From Scolanthus callimorphus (Eukaryota > Cnidaria > Anthozoa > Actiniaria > Edwardsiidae): a stretch of 64,000 bases of DNA. Numbering within the stretch: position 1 is the stretch's first letter; every line of letters starts with the position of its first letter. The stretch covers positions 28,719,951 to 28,783,950 of the forward strand of contig CM066917.1 in the NCBI GenBank assembly GCA_033964015.1, written 5' to 3'. Of the stretch, positions 46,822 through 58,400 are shown one piece after another. The notes under the pieces were generated by a model. It made no database searches. It was not told where the DNA came from and saw nothing but the letters and a program-made list of their open reading frames with translations. Made by a program: the position numbers and the translations under genes.

Positions 46822-48551
46822 ATTATTCATTTTCGATGACGATGCGATTTCTTTTGTGTTATTCCCATGAGCCTCGGACTCAAGTAAGAATTTTAATATA
46901 TCGAAATTGGTCTATTTATTGTCTCTCTCTAATGCACCAGTCAAAGTAAACCCCGACCCCCCCACCCACCCCGGGATATGTGGGGCTTTGGTGGGGATTT
47001 AGAGCCTTTTTAGTGACTATCTTTGTCCCGTGTAGGTGGGGCATTAGCTCATTTTGCCATCCCTCACCAAGGATGTGGGGCTTTAGTTGGGGATTAGCTC
47101 AGTAAAACAAAATGGCGGCCAGTTTTCTTGCTGGCAAATCTAAAATGCAGGCTAAAAAATTCATACAGAAAATGCATACGTCTCTTCTCTCTGAAAACTT
47201 GAAATAAAAGAACAGTTTTATTTCATCATGTGATATTGCTAGTACATCAATTAATAAACAACATTGACAAACTGCGGTAAAGGCAGAAATGTGCAGTTCA
47301 AGAATCTTGAACTGTCAAGCATGCCATTGCTTTGTAGGCAGTTGTTTTATCCTTTACATCTCAAGGGGGTATTATTTTCTCGATTTCTCAGATCTTCTAA
47401 CCAACAAAGATTTAGATATTCATTCGTTTTTGCCGTTCTCAGATCTTAACGCAGGAATTTCCAAAAGAAAAGATTGGACTTTTTTAGCGCTATTTTAGCT
47501 TAGATTTGCCCTTTGCAGAAGAAAGCTACAACTACGATCAATATGTTATAGGTGTGCCTCTGATACAAAATATCAATATCTATCGGGAATACAGCAGGCT
47601 GTCAAAACAAGCCGGCGACCGCCGAATGTGAGAGTTTTTATTGATATTTTTGGAAAGCTTTTTAATGGTCTGTTATTTCCTCCTTCCGTTATGTCGCACC
47701 CGCATTGACATTCTTGGTTTTTTTTTTCTTACTTTATTTTTCTGCCACGTGAGGGAGAATCTCAAGATTTTTGATGAAGTTGGGTTGACATATTCTTGGG
47801 CTGCCCCTGGGGGTGGGGGATTTCGTGCTATTTAGCCCATAAAACCTGTCCCCACAGGGTGGGGAATTTGGACGTTTTAGCACCAATTTCATTCTAATGC
47901 CCCCACATATCCCGGGTGGGGGTTCTCGGGGTTTACTTTGACTGGTGCATAAATGCAAATGAAGCAGCCTGTTCCTTAAAATGCAAATAAACTTCCTAGA
48001 AACTTTACCAGTATGACTCCCGCAGCTATCGTACATGGAACTATAAAATACAACTGGATTCCCGTCAGGAACTCTGCAGGTCCAAGCAATGATTCCGTCT
48101 GAAACGAATCTCTCGTTCCATTTTTACCGACTTCTGTAAAATTAGTTCCATTGCGTAATCCATCATCTGTCCCATCTTGGCGCTCGCCATATGGCAATAA
48201 ACCCGTCAACTTGGCTCCTATTATCGGCGTAATGAACATTATAATAACAATATTCAGTAGCAAAGCCTTCCAAGCTTTTATAGCGTCTTTAATTTCCCCA
48301 GTTTTCAACTTGATGCCGCTATGAAGAAAAAGCCCCACTATGCATGCATAATGAAAGTTGATTCCACTGAAAAAGACGCCAGGCGGCGGCACTAGAATGC
48401 CAAAAACCACAAGAAATATCAAAGAAATCGGAAGATAATTCTTGAAAACAAAGTGTCCCAGTCGTTTCCATCTCGATGTCTGTGTATCCTGTGATTCTTC
48501 GGACAAGTTTTCGGGAGTATTAAGATCATTCGTTTGCCCTTCGCCCGCCAT
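44221..48551 (-). CDS. SLC10A7: SLC10A7-like (sodium/bile acid cotransporter 7) membrane protein, 3 exons
   Basis: Minus-strand exons are 48551-48009, 45766-45590 and 44796-44221, phase 0, giving 431 residues. The start is ATGGCGGGCGAAGG. The protein is strongly hydrophobic with about ten membrane segments. Landmarks: NYLPISLIFLVVFGILVPPPG, HSGIKLKTGEIKDA (cf. SGLSLKTEEL in SLC10A7), QLYFIVPCTIAAGVIL, QAGGNSTLALMTTVVCNILG, and LASQKSLTVAITVLALLPI (cf. STHKSLTLGIPML). SLC10A7 acts at the Golgi/plasma membrane in calcium and glycosylation homeostasis and is not a real bile-acid carrier. A loop in exon 1 with several N-x-S/T sites (NGTNFT, NGT) and an acidic cytosolic tail (EEVVLDEEEDIGNG) extend the protein beyond the usual 340-360 residues. 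Plant BASS4-type relatives are an alternative label for the same clade. Confidence 0.82.
44922..45048. mobile_element. MITE with 32-bp inverted repeats
   Basis: The ends TAAAGGCCCATCACCAACCG + AGAGCCTTTGCG and CGCAAAGGCTCCCGGTTGGTGATGGGCCTTTA are inverted copies. Total length is about 127 bp. It lies in SLC10A7 intron 2. Confidence 0.85.
46275..46920. mobile_element. Inverted-repeat element interrupted by a LINE 3' end
   Basis: The outer arms AATAGACCAATTTCGA and TCGAAATTGGTCTATT, with inner arms GGCTCATGGGAATAA and TTATTCCCATGAGCC, frame a LINE tail at about 46370-46820. Removing the LINE piece would give a MITE of about 190 bp. Confidence 0.75.
46370..46820 (+). pseudogene. 3' end of a CR1/L2-like LINE with a (TTA)n tail
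   Basis: Broken frames encode the C-terminal reverse transcriptase-associated blocks (LRSSDAPPRLVTSKYKL; FLWNELPPHV; FKSRLKTHLL), similar to the LINE relic at 14.2-14.45 kb. A 3' tail of repeated ATT units follows, typical of L2/CR1 3' ends. It is heavily 5'-truncated. Confidence 0.82.
46931..47951. mobile_element. 1.0-kb element with ~50-bp inverted repeats
   Basis: The left end ATGCACCAGTCAAAGTAAAC continues CCCGACCCCCCCACCC...GGGATATGTGGGGC. The right end is its complement, finishing GGGGTTTACTTTGACTGGTGCAT. It is in SLC10A7 intron 1. The interior includes a stretch (CACGTGAGGGAGAATCTCAA GATTTTTGATGAAGTTG, split here) shared with 55320-55360. Confidence 0.75.
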
Positions 48552-49464
48552 TTTGTAAAACAAAGTAGTGTCACGCAAGGTATTTGAGTTTCTACACAGG
48601 CAGCCCAACCAAATTCAATGTAAATATACTGAAGGAAAATAATATAATTTTGGCAAAGAATCTTTAAAGTAAAGAGCGATAAAAGTAACTTTTGCTGTCT
48701 TCTTTATTCTTTTGAGTCATTTTCGCGTGAATTGTACTAAAATGTGATTGGGCTGCCTGTGGTTTCTAATGATTTTTTTGGCTCGTGGATATGCAAACAA
48801 CATCCATATCGGCAATGGGTTATACAGCAACTTTCGTTATACACGAGCTCCGCCTGTTGCTTTTTGCTAGGGATTCAATCCGAAATTTACTTTGAAAAAT
48901 ATTTAGCTTCATATTTTGCATTTCATGATTGGATGCGCGATAGTTGATTGCACTAGATTTGGAGATTTATATTCCTTTTTGCTTTTCTCTATAATCAATG
49001 ATTCGTTTGAGAAACTATGTATCAAATACTCGACAATGTTTTTTTTAGTTTTTCAAAACACCTCGAACATGGTTTCTTAAAAAAACTCTCGGCTTTGCGC
49101 CCACTTCTCGATCTTTGGAAATCCTGATGAAACACGCTGTCTCGTGTTTGATTTATTACTTAAACATGACAGAAGCACATTATTTTAAGTTCAGCGTTTT
49201 ATTGCAATAACCCTCCTCCATGACAAATGCGCTTTACTTATTTTTGACAGAATACTTAATTGACTGTTAATAGGTACAACAACACTACTTAGAACCTAAA
49301 AGATTAACTGATTAATCGATTTTAGCACAACACTACTTGCTATTTCACTATTTTTCGGTGTTTTTTTTTACTCCATGCAGGTGATCTCATGAGTTGTTCA
49401 CGTGATTGTCACGATGTGTGTTCATGTGTTTGCCATTTCATGCACACGTGGCTTAGGACAGGGA
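48552..49464. other. Intergenic region between SLC10A7-like and RLR genes
   Basis: No gene was seen. It should contain the SLC10A7 promoter (near 48552-48750) and the 3' UTR of the RIG-I-like receptor gene (below 49465). Confidence 0.5.
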
Positions 49465-52400
49465 CTATATCAAGTCTATATCACACGTCAGGGAATCGAC
49501 GATTTCTGTCCCTAGGATCTGCGCATAGCTATCCACTTGTTGTATATTCAAGCCGGCTTCAGTCCACTTCCGGTATATTCTTCGCTTCCCGTCCATCTCG
49601 ACCACGAAGCTGCAGATTTTCAGAAGAGGCCATTGTTCCATCCCAGCCATCTTTGCTGTCACACCCCAGTCTTCGCCACATTGTTTGCAATGCACCTGTA
49701 AACAGCGAGAAATCGCATAGTATTTCATCGCATTAGTATTTCATCGCATTAGTATTTCATCGCATTAGTATTTCAAATACGCAGCACAACATGATACATT
49801 GGGCTGTTAAAAAAACCGTCCCCCCTATCGAAGAACTCCAAATTTTCAAAAATTGCTCTACCCTGTGGAAATTCCAGACTCCTGTACAACCCCTGTGGTA
49901 ATTCCTCATTCTCTTGTGGGCCTGTGGAAATTCCACAGTTGCAAATGAATAGCCTGTGGAAATTCCAGAGTAAAATGAATGGTGGAAATTTTAGGGTCAA
50001 AATCACAGACCCTGTGGAAATTCCGGTGCCCAAATCAACAAACGCTGTGGAAATTCCAGGGTCAAACACAGCGACCCCTGCGGAATTTATACAGGTTTTT
50101 TTTTGGAACAGCCCATTTTATTCATCCTAAATAAACAAACGTAGTCTGCACAGCGGTCCAACAGTGGACATGGTGGACAGGAGAAAATTATTCCCCTGAC
50201 ACAAGCTTCTTAGGTCTGCTATTGAGTTTAATTGACTTTCAATTCTCTCATCCCCGATTCTTCTAGCCCCGTCCCCTTCTTGTGTCGATGCGCGCACAGG
50301 GCTAGTAACTCCCCTTTCATGTTAGAGTGGTTTTCATCCGACTGTGAAATAGATACTAACAAAATACGCACTGCTATACACTATGAAAGTCATTTTTGTT
50401 GTATTCTCCTTTTTAATTAGGACTAGTAGACCCACCGCTCTATTTCTGGTATACATGTAGAAAAATCTTCATCGGATAGCTATCAATGTTCAAAATTCCC
50501 TCGAATGTGAAAATAATGCAAAAACAATTTTGGGCGTCAATAGTTCGACGCCGTTTTTTAAATGACTGTTTTTCTTAAAAAAATTGTCTCAAAGTTTTCA
50601 CACCTACCTTATTATCCATAGAAATGCCGTCTACTAGCTTAGGCCTTTTATGTGGCCTGAGGTCGATCTTGTTAGACCTGAAGTCAATATCGACAACAAT
50701 ATAATGGCTTCCCATTATACAGAAGAAATCCCTCGCGTCACAAGCAAACGTACTACATTTGCGGCAGTAGAACTTCGCGTCGCTCACTTTCCCTTAAGCT
50801 CTTTTCCTTGATGCGGCGATTTGCGCCTTCAATTTACGATCATAGATGTCCTTTTTCTGCAACTTTTGGACCTGTGGAAAAACAACATTTATCACATGGT
50901 GTGGGTTTATTTTTGGAGATTTGGGGCTACTGTGGTGCGCGATCAAAAACTAAAAAACTGGAGCAAGCGTGACTCGAATCTGCACGCGCCTGAATGCAGG
51001 TAAACGTTGGCAAAACTCGTGTTTTTCATTAGATTTCGTTGGACGACCAACGAGTTCCGACTCTTCTGTAGTCGTAGTGCCCTAGATCACTCTCATAACT
51101 CGTTCGGGCAACAGGAATCACCCGACCAGAACGCAAGGCTTCCCTATGACCCAAATCAATATCGTCCGAGTCTTGTTGTTTTGAAAGCAAAGCCTCCTAC
51201 GTCATCAGTATGGAATGTTTCAGCTCGTTGCTCAGACCGCGCCGTTTCTCACACAAGGGAGCCCAGAGATTCGGCGCGATCTGATGCTTACTCTATGACC
51301 CAAATCAATATCGTCCGAGCCTTGTTGTTTTGAAAGCAAAGCCTCTACGTCATCAGTATGGAATGTTCATCTCGTTGCTCAGACCGCGTCGTTTCTCACA
51401 CAAGGGAGCCCAGAGATTCGGCGCGATCTGATGCTTACTCAGGCTACAAAATAATCGGTACCTGTTCCCTATACTCCTGGGGATCCATACTCTGAACACT
51501 TCCCACGGCGTCAGCCATCAGCATCTCTCGATACAGGTTCAGTTTCTCTCGCTCGTGCCCTTTTGATCGCTCGTCTGCAACGTACGCGTACGTTCCGTCG
51601 CCAGCCCTGATACGCCCGCGTGCTTGGGTGCTGGAAATTTCATTACCTGGAGAGTGACATTAGGTGTTAGGTTTTCATAGTTAGAGCAAATTTCACATGG
51701 TTTCAGTAAGAATAAAGTCTTTTGTACTGCTGAATGGTTTCCTCGTCAGCCAATCACAAGCCAAATACGTGACCTTGATTGATTGGTCGTTAGAAATGAG
51801 CAACCAATGAGAATGAAAAGTTCTGACAGAGAAACAACGCAATGCATTAATATGGTAGGAGCGAGGTGGCTCGTTTGAGTACTAACCCATCATGTCATAT
51901 CGGATAACAAAGCTACAGTCACTTATGTCCAGTCCCTCCTCGGCTACGCTGGTCGCAATCAGAAGATTGAATTCGCCATCTTTGAAGTCCTTGATGACTT
52001 CTTCTTGCTCTCGTTGAGACATCCCATCTGAAATGACGCAAAAATAATGCGTTCAAATATTCACCTTTTATCACTTTTGTTTTGTAGCGCTTATTTTTCT
52101 GTCTGTCTGTGTGGTGTGTGTGTGTCTTTTTTAGATCTTTATATATTTTGTCGACTTTCCCTTCTCATAAATAGAGCATATTTCAGAAATACACTTAGCC
52201 AATCAGAAACAAAACAAATTTAACAACCAACCAATCAGAAAGCGAAGGACGACTTGCAACTCTTAGTCGTGACCAAAGAAAACAAGCTCCCTCTGTGCTT
52301 TTGGCTTCTCTCTGCATTCTGGTTGGCTGACAAACAAAGACCCAAGGCATAGATGCACACGTGGAAAACACAAGTCTGATTTACTTTCGACAGTCATATC

Positions 52401-55400
52401 TAAATTCCGCCCTAATACGCGTTTTGGCCACTCAACTTACATACGCCATCTCCGCCACCAACCAAGGCTTTAGGCCGGAAAAGGCTTTTCAGTTCCTCTG
52501 ATTCCTTGATCCAGTTCTCTAGCCCTACAGTAGAACCCCTGGTCCGTGAGAACAGTATGCCCTTACATCCCGACTTTCCTCTCTCCATCTCCTTATTATG
52601 GAATCTAATAACAAGATTCTTCAGGGCTTCAAGTTTTTCATTCCGGGGCTCTCCGTGCGCAGAGACGTAATTCTCCACAACTTCTTTAGCTTTTAGGAAT
52701 AGCTTTTTCAGCATCTTATCATTTTCCGTGAATTTTGACTCATCTAGGTTGTCGAAGTATTCTTTGAGAGAAGCCATGGCGTCTTTCATGAGAACTGCGT
52801 CGTTAATCAGCAGCGCGATGTGATATCTGCAAACAATCATACTTTGATTTAGACAAACTAGGAAGATAATTACAAATCTCCTTATAATATAAAAACGTTT
52901 CTTCCATAAAAAATCCGTTCACGAAATTCGTTTTAGATTGTCACTCAAAAGTGTCACTATCACTAAAACACGTAAAAAGAACAAGTACTGGGGGATTAGA
53001 CCATCTTTATGTTAACTGCAGCGATAATTTGGTGGGGGCAATTTGGACGCACAGGTACCTAAACCAGCCAAGTCGTGAAGAAGTCCCCATTCACCTAATA
53101 AGGGCACACGAGGATTGGGTCGAGTCGCGCGGATATCTGTTGGTGTTCTAGCATGGTTGCCAAGCTAAAACTGCTCAATGGCAGACAGAACTCGAGTCTG
53201 TGATTCCTGCAAGTTTTTTATCTTCTGTGACTTCTTAATAAGGTAAATGATACCAAAATGTGAGGGTTTGACCGTGAGCTGTTTTAAAACGACAATTCAT
53301 TTGCATTTTCTTTGAAAAAGTGCAACGTCATGTGAAAACTTAGACCTCATGAAATCAGTTATGAGAATATTCGAAATCCTATCCTCTATCGAAATAATTC
53401 AGCATAGCGGAGCTCAGGGGTGCGAGGCCAAAGGCGCGTGAGCGGAGCACCATGACTCGTATGACTCACTCTCTGAGCTGTTGAATGTAAGTGTTCAGGT
53501 TCCGGAACCCAAGTGTGCTGGCGTGCTTGCTTGTGGTCTCAATCCACTGGCGATACTGTTGACTCAGGCGATTAGCAGGTGGTGGTGGAAAGTTTGCGAG
53601 GGCTGCGCCTGCCTTGTTTCCAAGACTACGGATTGCTGTTTCGATCTTTTCCATTACCTGAAATAATTTGAAGAAAAATTATATGAGTGATTTGCGTTAT
53701 GAAATGACACAACGTATGTGCGATGAATTGGCGGGAACATCGTTGTTTTCCCTTTTCGGTGTATTTTGCTAACAATGTCTTGCCTGTGTTGCGTTCCAAT
53801 GAGAGAAACGAGCCCTGGACAATAAAGATTCAGTAAATCAAGTACGAAACTTTGTGTTTATATGGATTTTTCTAGACGTAATATTCGTATTGTAATATCG
53901 AATATGCCGAATAATTCGGTTAAAACTAACGTAATTCTGTATAATCACCTGCGTCAATGCTTTTTCAAATGGACTTGGATCAGACGGTCGGACGCGTATG
54001 ACCTCTCTCTCAGGTACATTTCCTGTCACGCTGTCTCGTAACTCTTCGGTGTTCTTGCGAACTGTACTGATGCACATTGCATCCATGTTGGCGCATAGAT
54101 GGAGAATGTGCTTGTTTGCGTTCGCTACTGTATTAGACTTGCCAACTCCAAGCGAGGCCGTCAATCCTACAATCTGAAATTAGCAGAAAAGATCCATTAT
54201 TTTCAAATAAAACTTGTTTAAGGCCAGTTTCAGACGTCGAACTTTTGCCGCGTCGAATTTCAATTGCAGTTTCAAGGACACTTTGTCTAGTGCAAAAAGT
54301 AAATCTAGATGAGTCATAGCAGAACAAAAAGAGATGTAAAGTTTGTTTTTCTTGTTTATTCTTCCTTTTGTTTTGAAAAGGAGAAAACCAGTCGGCTGAA
54401 CTGGATTCGACGCGGCAAAAGGTCGACGATTGAAACAGGTCTTAGCTGAAAGCTCGCCAGAAAATATAGGGGTAAAGGCATATAAGGGTAAAGGGATTGA
54501 AACGTATTGGAAATTGAACGTATATTGAAAACCATGTAGACTAACCTTTGGTAGCTCTCCTCGTGTTTCGGCAGGCTGGGCCTTCGCGTTCATATACTTC
54601 TGCATGATCTTGTTATAGACATGGTTCTTGTTTGTGTGGTGGCATTCGTCAAATATGATCAGCGAGATTTGGGACAGCTGCACGCCGTTTTCGCGGTCCA
54701 GAGCGTTCTCTAGTATCTTCGCTGTCATAACCACGACATCGTTAACCTTAAAAAGCAAAGAAACCAAGGCCCATTACTAAGTTTCACGGGCCCACAACGG
54801 CACCCTCTTGGTTTAAATCGCATATGTGCAATTTCAGGGCATTTAGAGCCACGGAATACCATATCGTTCTAAATGCTGGCGGCCAAAGTATACCTGTTCT
54901 GTGAAGAAACCTGTAAGAATATGGGGGATATTTTTTAAGCCAACACGGGTCCAAGGGAACACGGACCTGTTCCTCGTACCCTTTCGCTGCTGGGTGGCAA
55001 AAGGCCAGGAACGGTCTTTCTGGGAATGTTTTTGCATTTCACCTAAATTACTGGGAATTAAATCAGGTGTCCTGGCAAATTTATCCGAAAATTTATTAGA
55101 CTTTACGTGTTATTTATGACTTTTATGACGTTATTTTAGTTTTTTGTTTGTTTGTTTTGTGGCATTTCCATAGCTGTCAACTCACCCGCATTAGGCGGGT
55201 GTCACAAGATTTTGAAGCCTGTCACCCACATGATTCTTGCAAATAATTTCATACATATACTGTATATCACCCGCATTGCGGCACTCGGGATTTGTTCATA
55301 TATTTTCTGTATTTACTTGCCACGTGATGGAGAATCTCAAGATTTTTGACGAAGTTGAGTTGATTGTAATTAGCATACAGCACATGGCATGATTTAACAG

Positions 55401-58400
55401 AGATTATACTAGCATCTACACGAAAGAGTCTTCGCTCATGTCTTTCTAGTATATGAACCCTTTAACAGGTCACTACATTGGCGACGAGGATCCACTAGCA
55501 AAGAAAAGTACAGCAGAAGAATTTGAAGCGTTTGCAACATGACAAACGACAGTGAAGCGACGAGTTCGGGCCCTACGAGCGGCCCAGCGCAAACCAACAT
55601 TACGGTTGTGAACAGACAACTAAACGTGAAACCGTTCGTTATCTCTGGAGACACCAATGACACAGCAGTCCGTTGGGACAAGTGGAAGAAAGACATTGAA
55701 CGTCAATTTCGTTTCTTTGGACTCACTGACCCAGAAGTAAAGAAGGATGGATTGATTATCTACGGGGGACAACAGATAGCCGACCTCGAAGATTCACTTC
55801 CCGACTTAACCGAACAGCCAGGAGATAACTCATATACGAAGCTAATCAGAAAACTAGACAGGAACTTTCTACCCAGGAAGAACAAGGATTACGCCAGATT
55901 CCAGTTTGGTAACTTAACTCAAGGGGAGCGCGAGAGCATGGCGAACTACTACACGCGCATTCGTGAAATCGCCAAGAAATGCGAATTCGCTGATGAGAAC
56001 GAAGCGATACGCGACCACTTGATTAAAACTATGACTAACGCGAGACTCAGAGTAAAAACAATACGAAACAACTGGACACTGATTCAGATATTGGATGAGG
56101 CAGCGATTGATGAAGAGGCGAACGCTCAAGCGACGGCGATAGAAAGAAAACTTCAAGAAGACTCGAATATACAACGAGTGAAGCAAATCTCAAAGCAAAC
56201 CGGAAGCCAGCGCGAACGACCGCGTGAGCAAACCGAGATGCGTGGTCGATGCGGATCAAGACACGAGCAACGGAACTGTAAAGCACACGGAGTAGAATGT
56301 TACAAATGCGGGAAACGAAACCACTACGCCCGCATGTGTCGAAGCACGCAGGAGCCAGCGCGATCAAGCGACGAGGGCCGAAAACAACAAGAGCAACGAA
56401 GGACCCAACATCAGATTCATCACGCGGACCGTCACGCAATGGTTATTCACGTCAATCACGACAAAACAAAGAAAGACGACAGATTCGGCACGTGGAACAA
56501 GAGGAATCTGAGAATGAAAACAGCGAATCCGAAAGCGACACTGATGAAGACATTGGCAGAATTTTACAGCACTTGAATATCCATCGCACGGCACAAGCAC
56601 AGGCAACAACTAACAAATGCACAGTCTGGATCAACAATATCAAGACCGAGGTTGAACTCGATACTGGAGCGGACGCGAATATAATGGATCAGCATCAATT
56701 CGAAGAACTTTGTCACGCATCACCAGGTCTTAAGTTATGCAAAACAAAGATCAAGCTCAGAACATTGAAAGAGAATCTTCCAGTAATCGGTGAATGCGAC
56801 GTCACTATCGAAAACGAGACACGGAAATCAAAGGCAAAAATCGCAGTTATCAAAGGGCAAATAGATTCATTACCGTTGTTAGGATGCTACACGTTGGAAG
56901 AGCTTGGGATGGTTAAGTTCGATGCAACAGGAGGTCTTAAGCAGCCAAACCGGAACATTATAAAGAACATAAACAAAGAACCGACGGAGAACACGGACAT
57001 TAACGAGATTGTAAACAAACACCAGTCACTCTTTAAGGGCATCGGGAAAGTACAGCGAGATGGGGAGGATATTGAGATCCACTTACCGCTCAAGGATAAC
57101 GCGGAACCAGTCACGCAAAAGGCACGGAGAGTACCATACCACCTGATGGAACCACTCAAGAAACGCATAGAGGAATTTGTACAGAACGACATAATGGAAC
57201 CAGTACCTGAGCATGACTCTATCACTTGGTGTTCCCCACTAGTTGTACAGCCTAAACCGAAGAATCCAAACGATATCCGCGTAAGCCTAGATTTACGGGT
57301 GTTAAATCAATCGATGGAACGCACACGCCAAGTACAAGCACCCATCACGGAGGACTTTATCTCAACTTTCAAGGATTGTACAATTTTTAGCAAGTTGGAC
57401 ATGAACCATGGCTACCATCAATTTACATTAGACGAGGAATCAAGGAAGCTGATGACTTTCGCAAGCCCTTGGGGCAACTACCGATACACACGCTTAGCGT
57501 TCGGAGGCGTGAACAGCCAAGACCTGTTCGACTCGGAAATGAGCCGAATTCTATCAGGACTACACGTGTACTTAACAACCGAGATGATATCTTGGTAGGG
57601 GGACTCGACCTACAAGATCACAACGCCAATTTGGAAGCATTACTCAAGCGACTTGAAGCCCACAACATAACTCTGCGAAGAGAAAAGTGTGAATTTGGGA
57701 AATCAACCATTGAATTCCATGGTCATCTATTTACATCAGAGGGCCTCAAACCTAGTCCAGCCAAGGTGAAGGCGGTAACAGAATGCGAACCACCAAAGTC
57801 GAAAGAGGAACTAGTATCATTTCTACAAATGATGGCGTATCTGTCTCGGTACATCGATAATTTCTCAAGTCGATGCGAACCTCTGAGGAGACTGACCAAA
57901 CAGAATCAGCAGTTCATATGGGGAGCAGATCAACAGCGAGCGTTCGAAGATCTTAAGCAAGCCATCACAACCGCACCAGTGCTCATCGCATACAAGCCTG
58001 GACGGCCAACTTTAGTTATTTGCGATGGAAGCCCAACCGGTCTCGGAGGAGGACTTTTCCAGAAAACCGAGCACGGCTATCAGCCAGTACACTTCGTGAG
58101 CAGAACACTCACCGAGACCGAGCAACGATACTCACAAATAGAGCGAGAAACCCTGGCAGCGGAGTTCACCACAACAAGACTACATATGTATTTATTAGGC
58201 GCACCACATTTCCAGCTAGCGACAGACCACAAACCACTTCTCCCTCTGCTCAATAACCCCAGAGCGAAGCTCCCGCCACGGATCGAGAGAATCATAATGA
58301 AGATGCAGAATCTAGATTTTACTGCAATCCACATCCCAGGAAAGTCGAACATGACTGACTACTTATCGAGACATGCACTACCATCCGATGACGCGACACA

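Noticed and set aside
54180..54545. Extension of RLR exon 8 into a long open frame
   Set aside because: A GT donor follows LPK at 54546 and the motif III exon continues in phase; the extra open frame is intronic.
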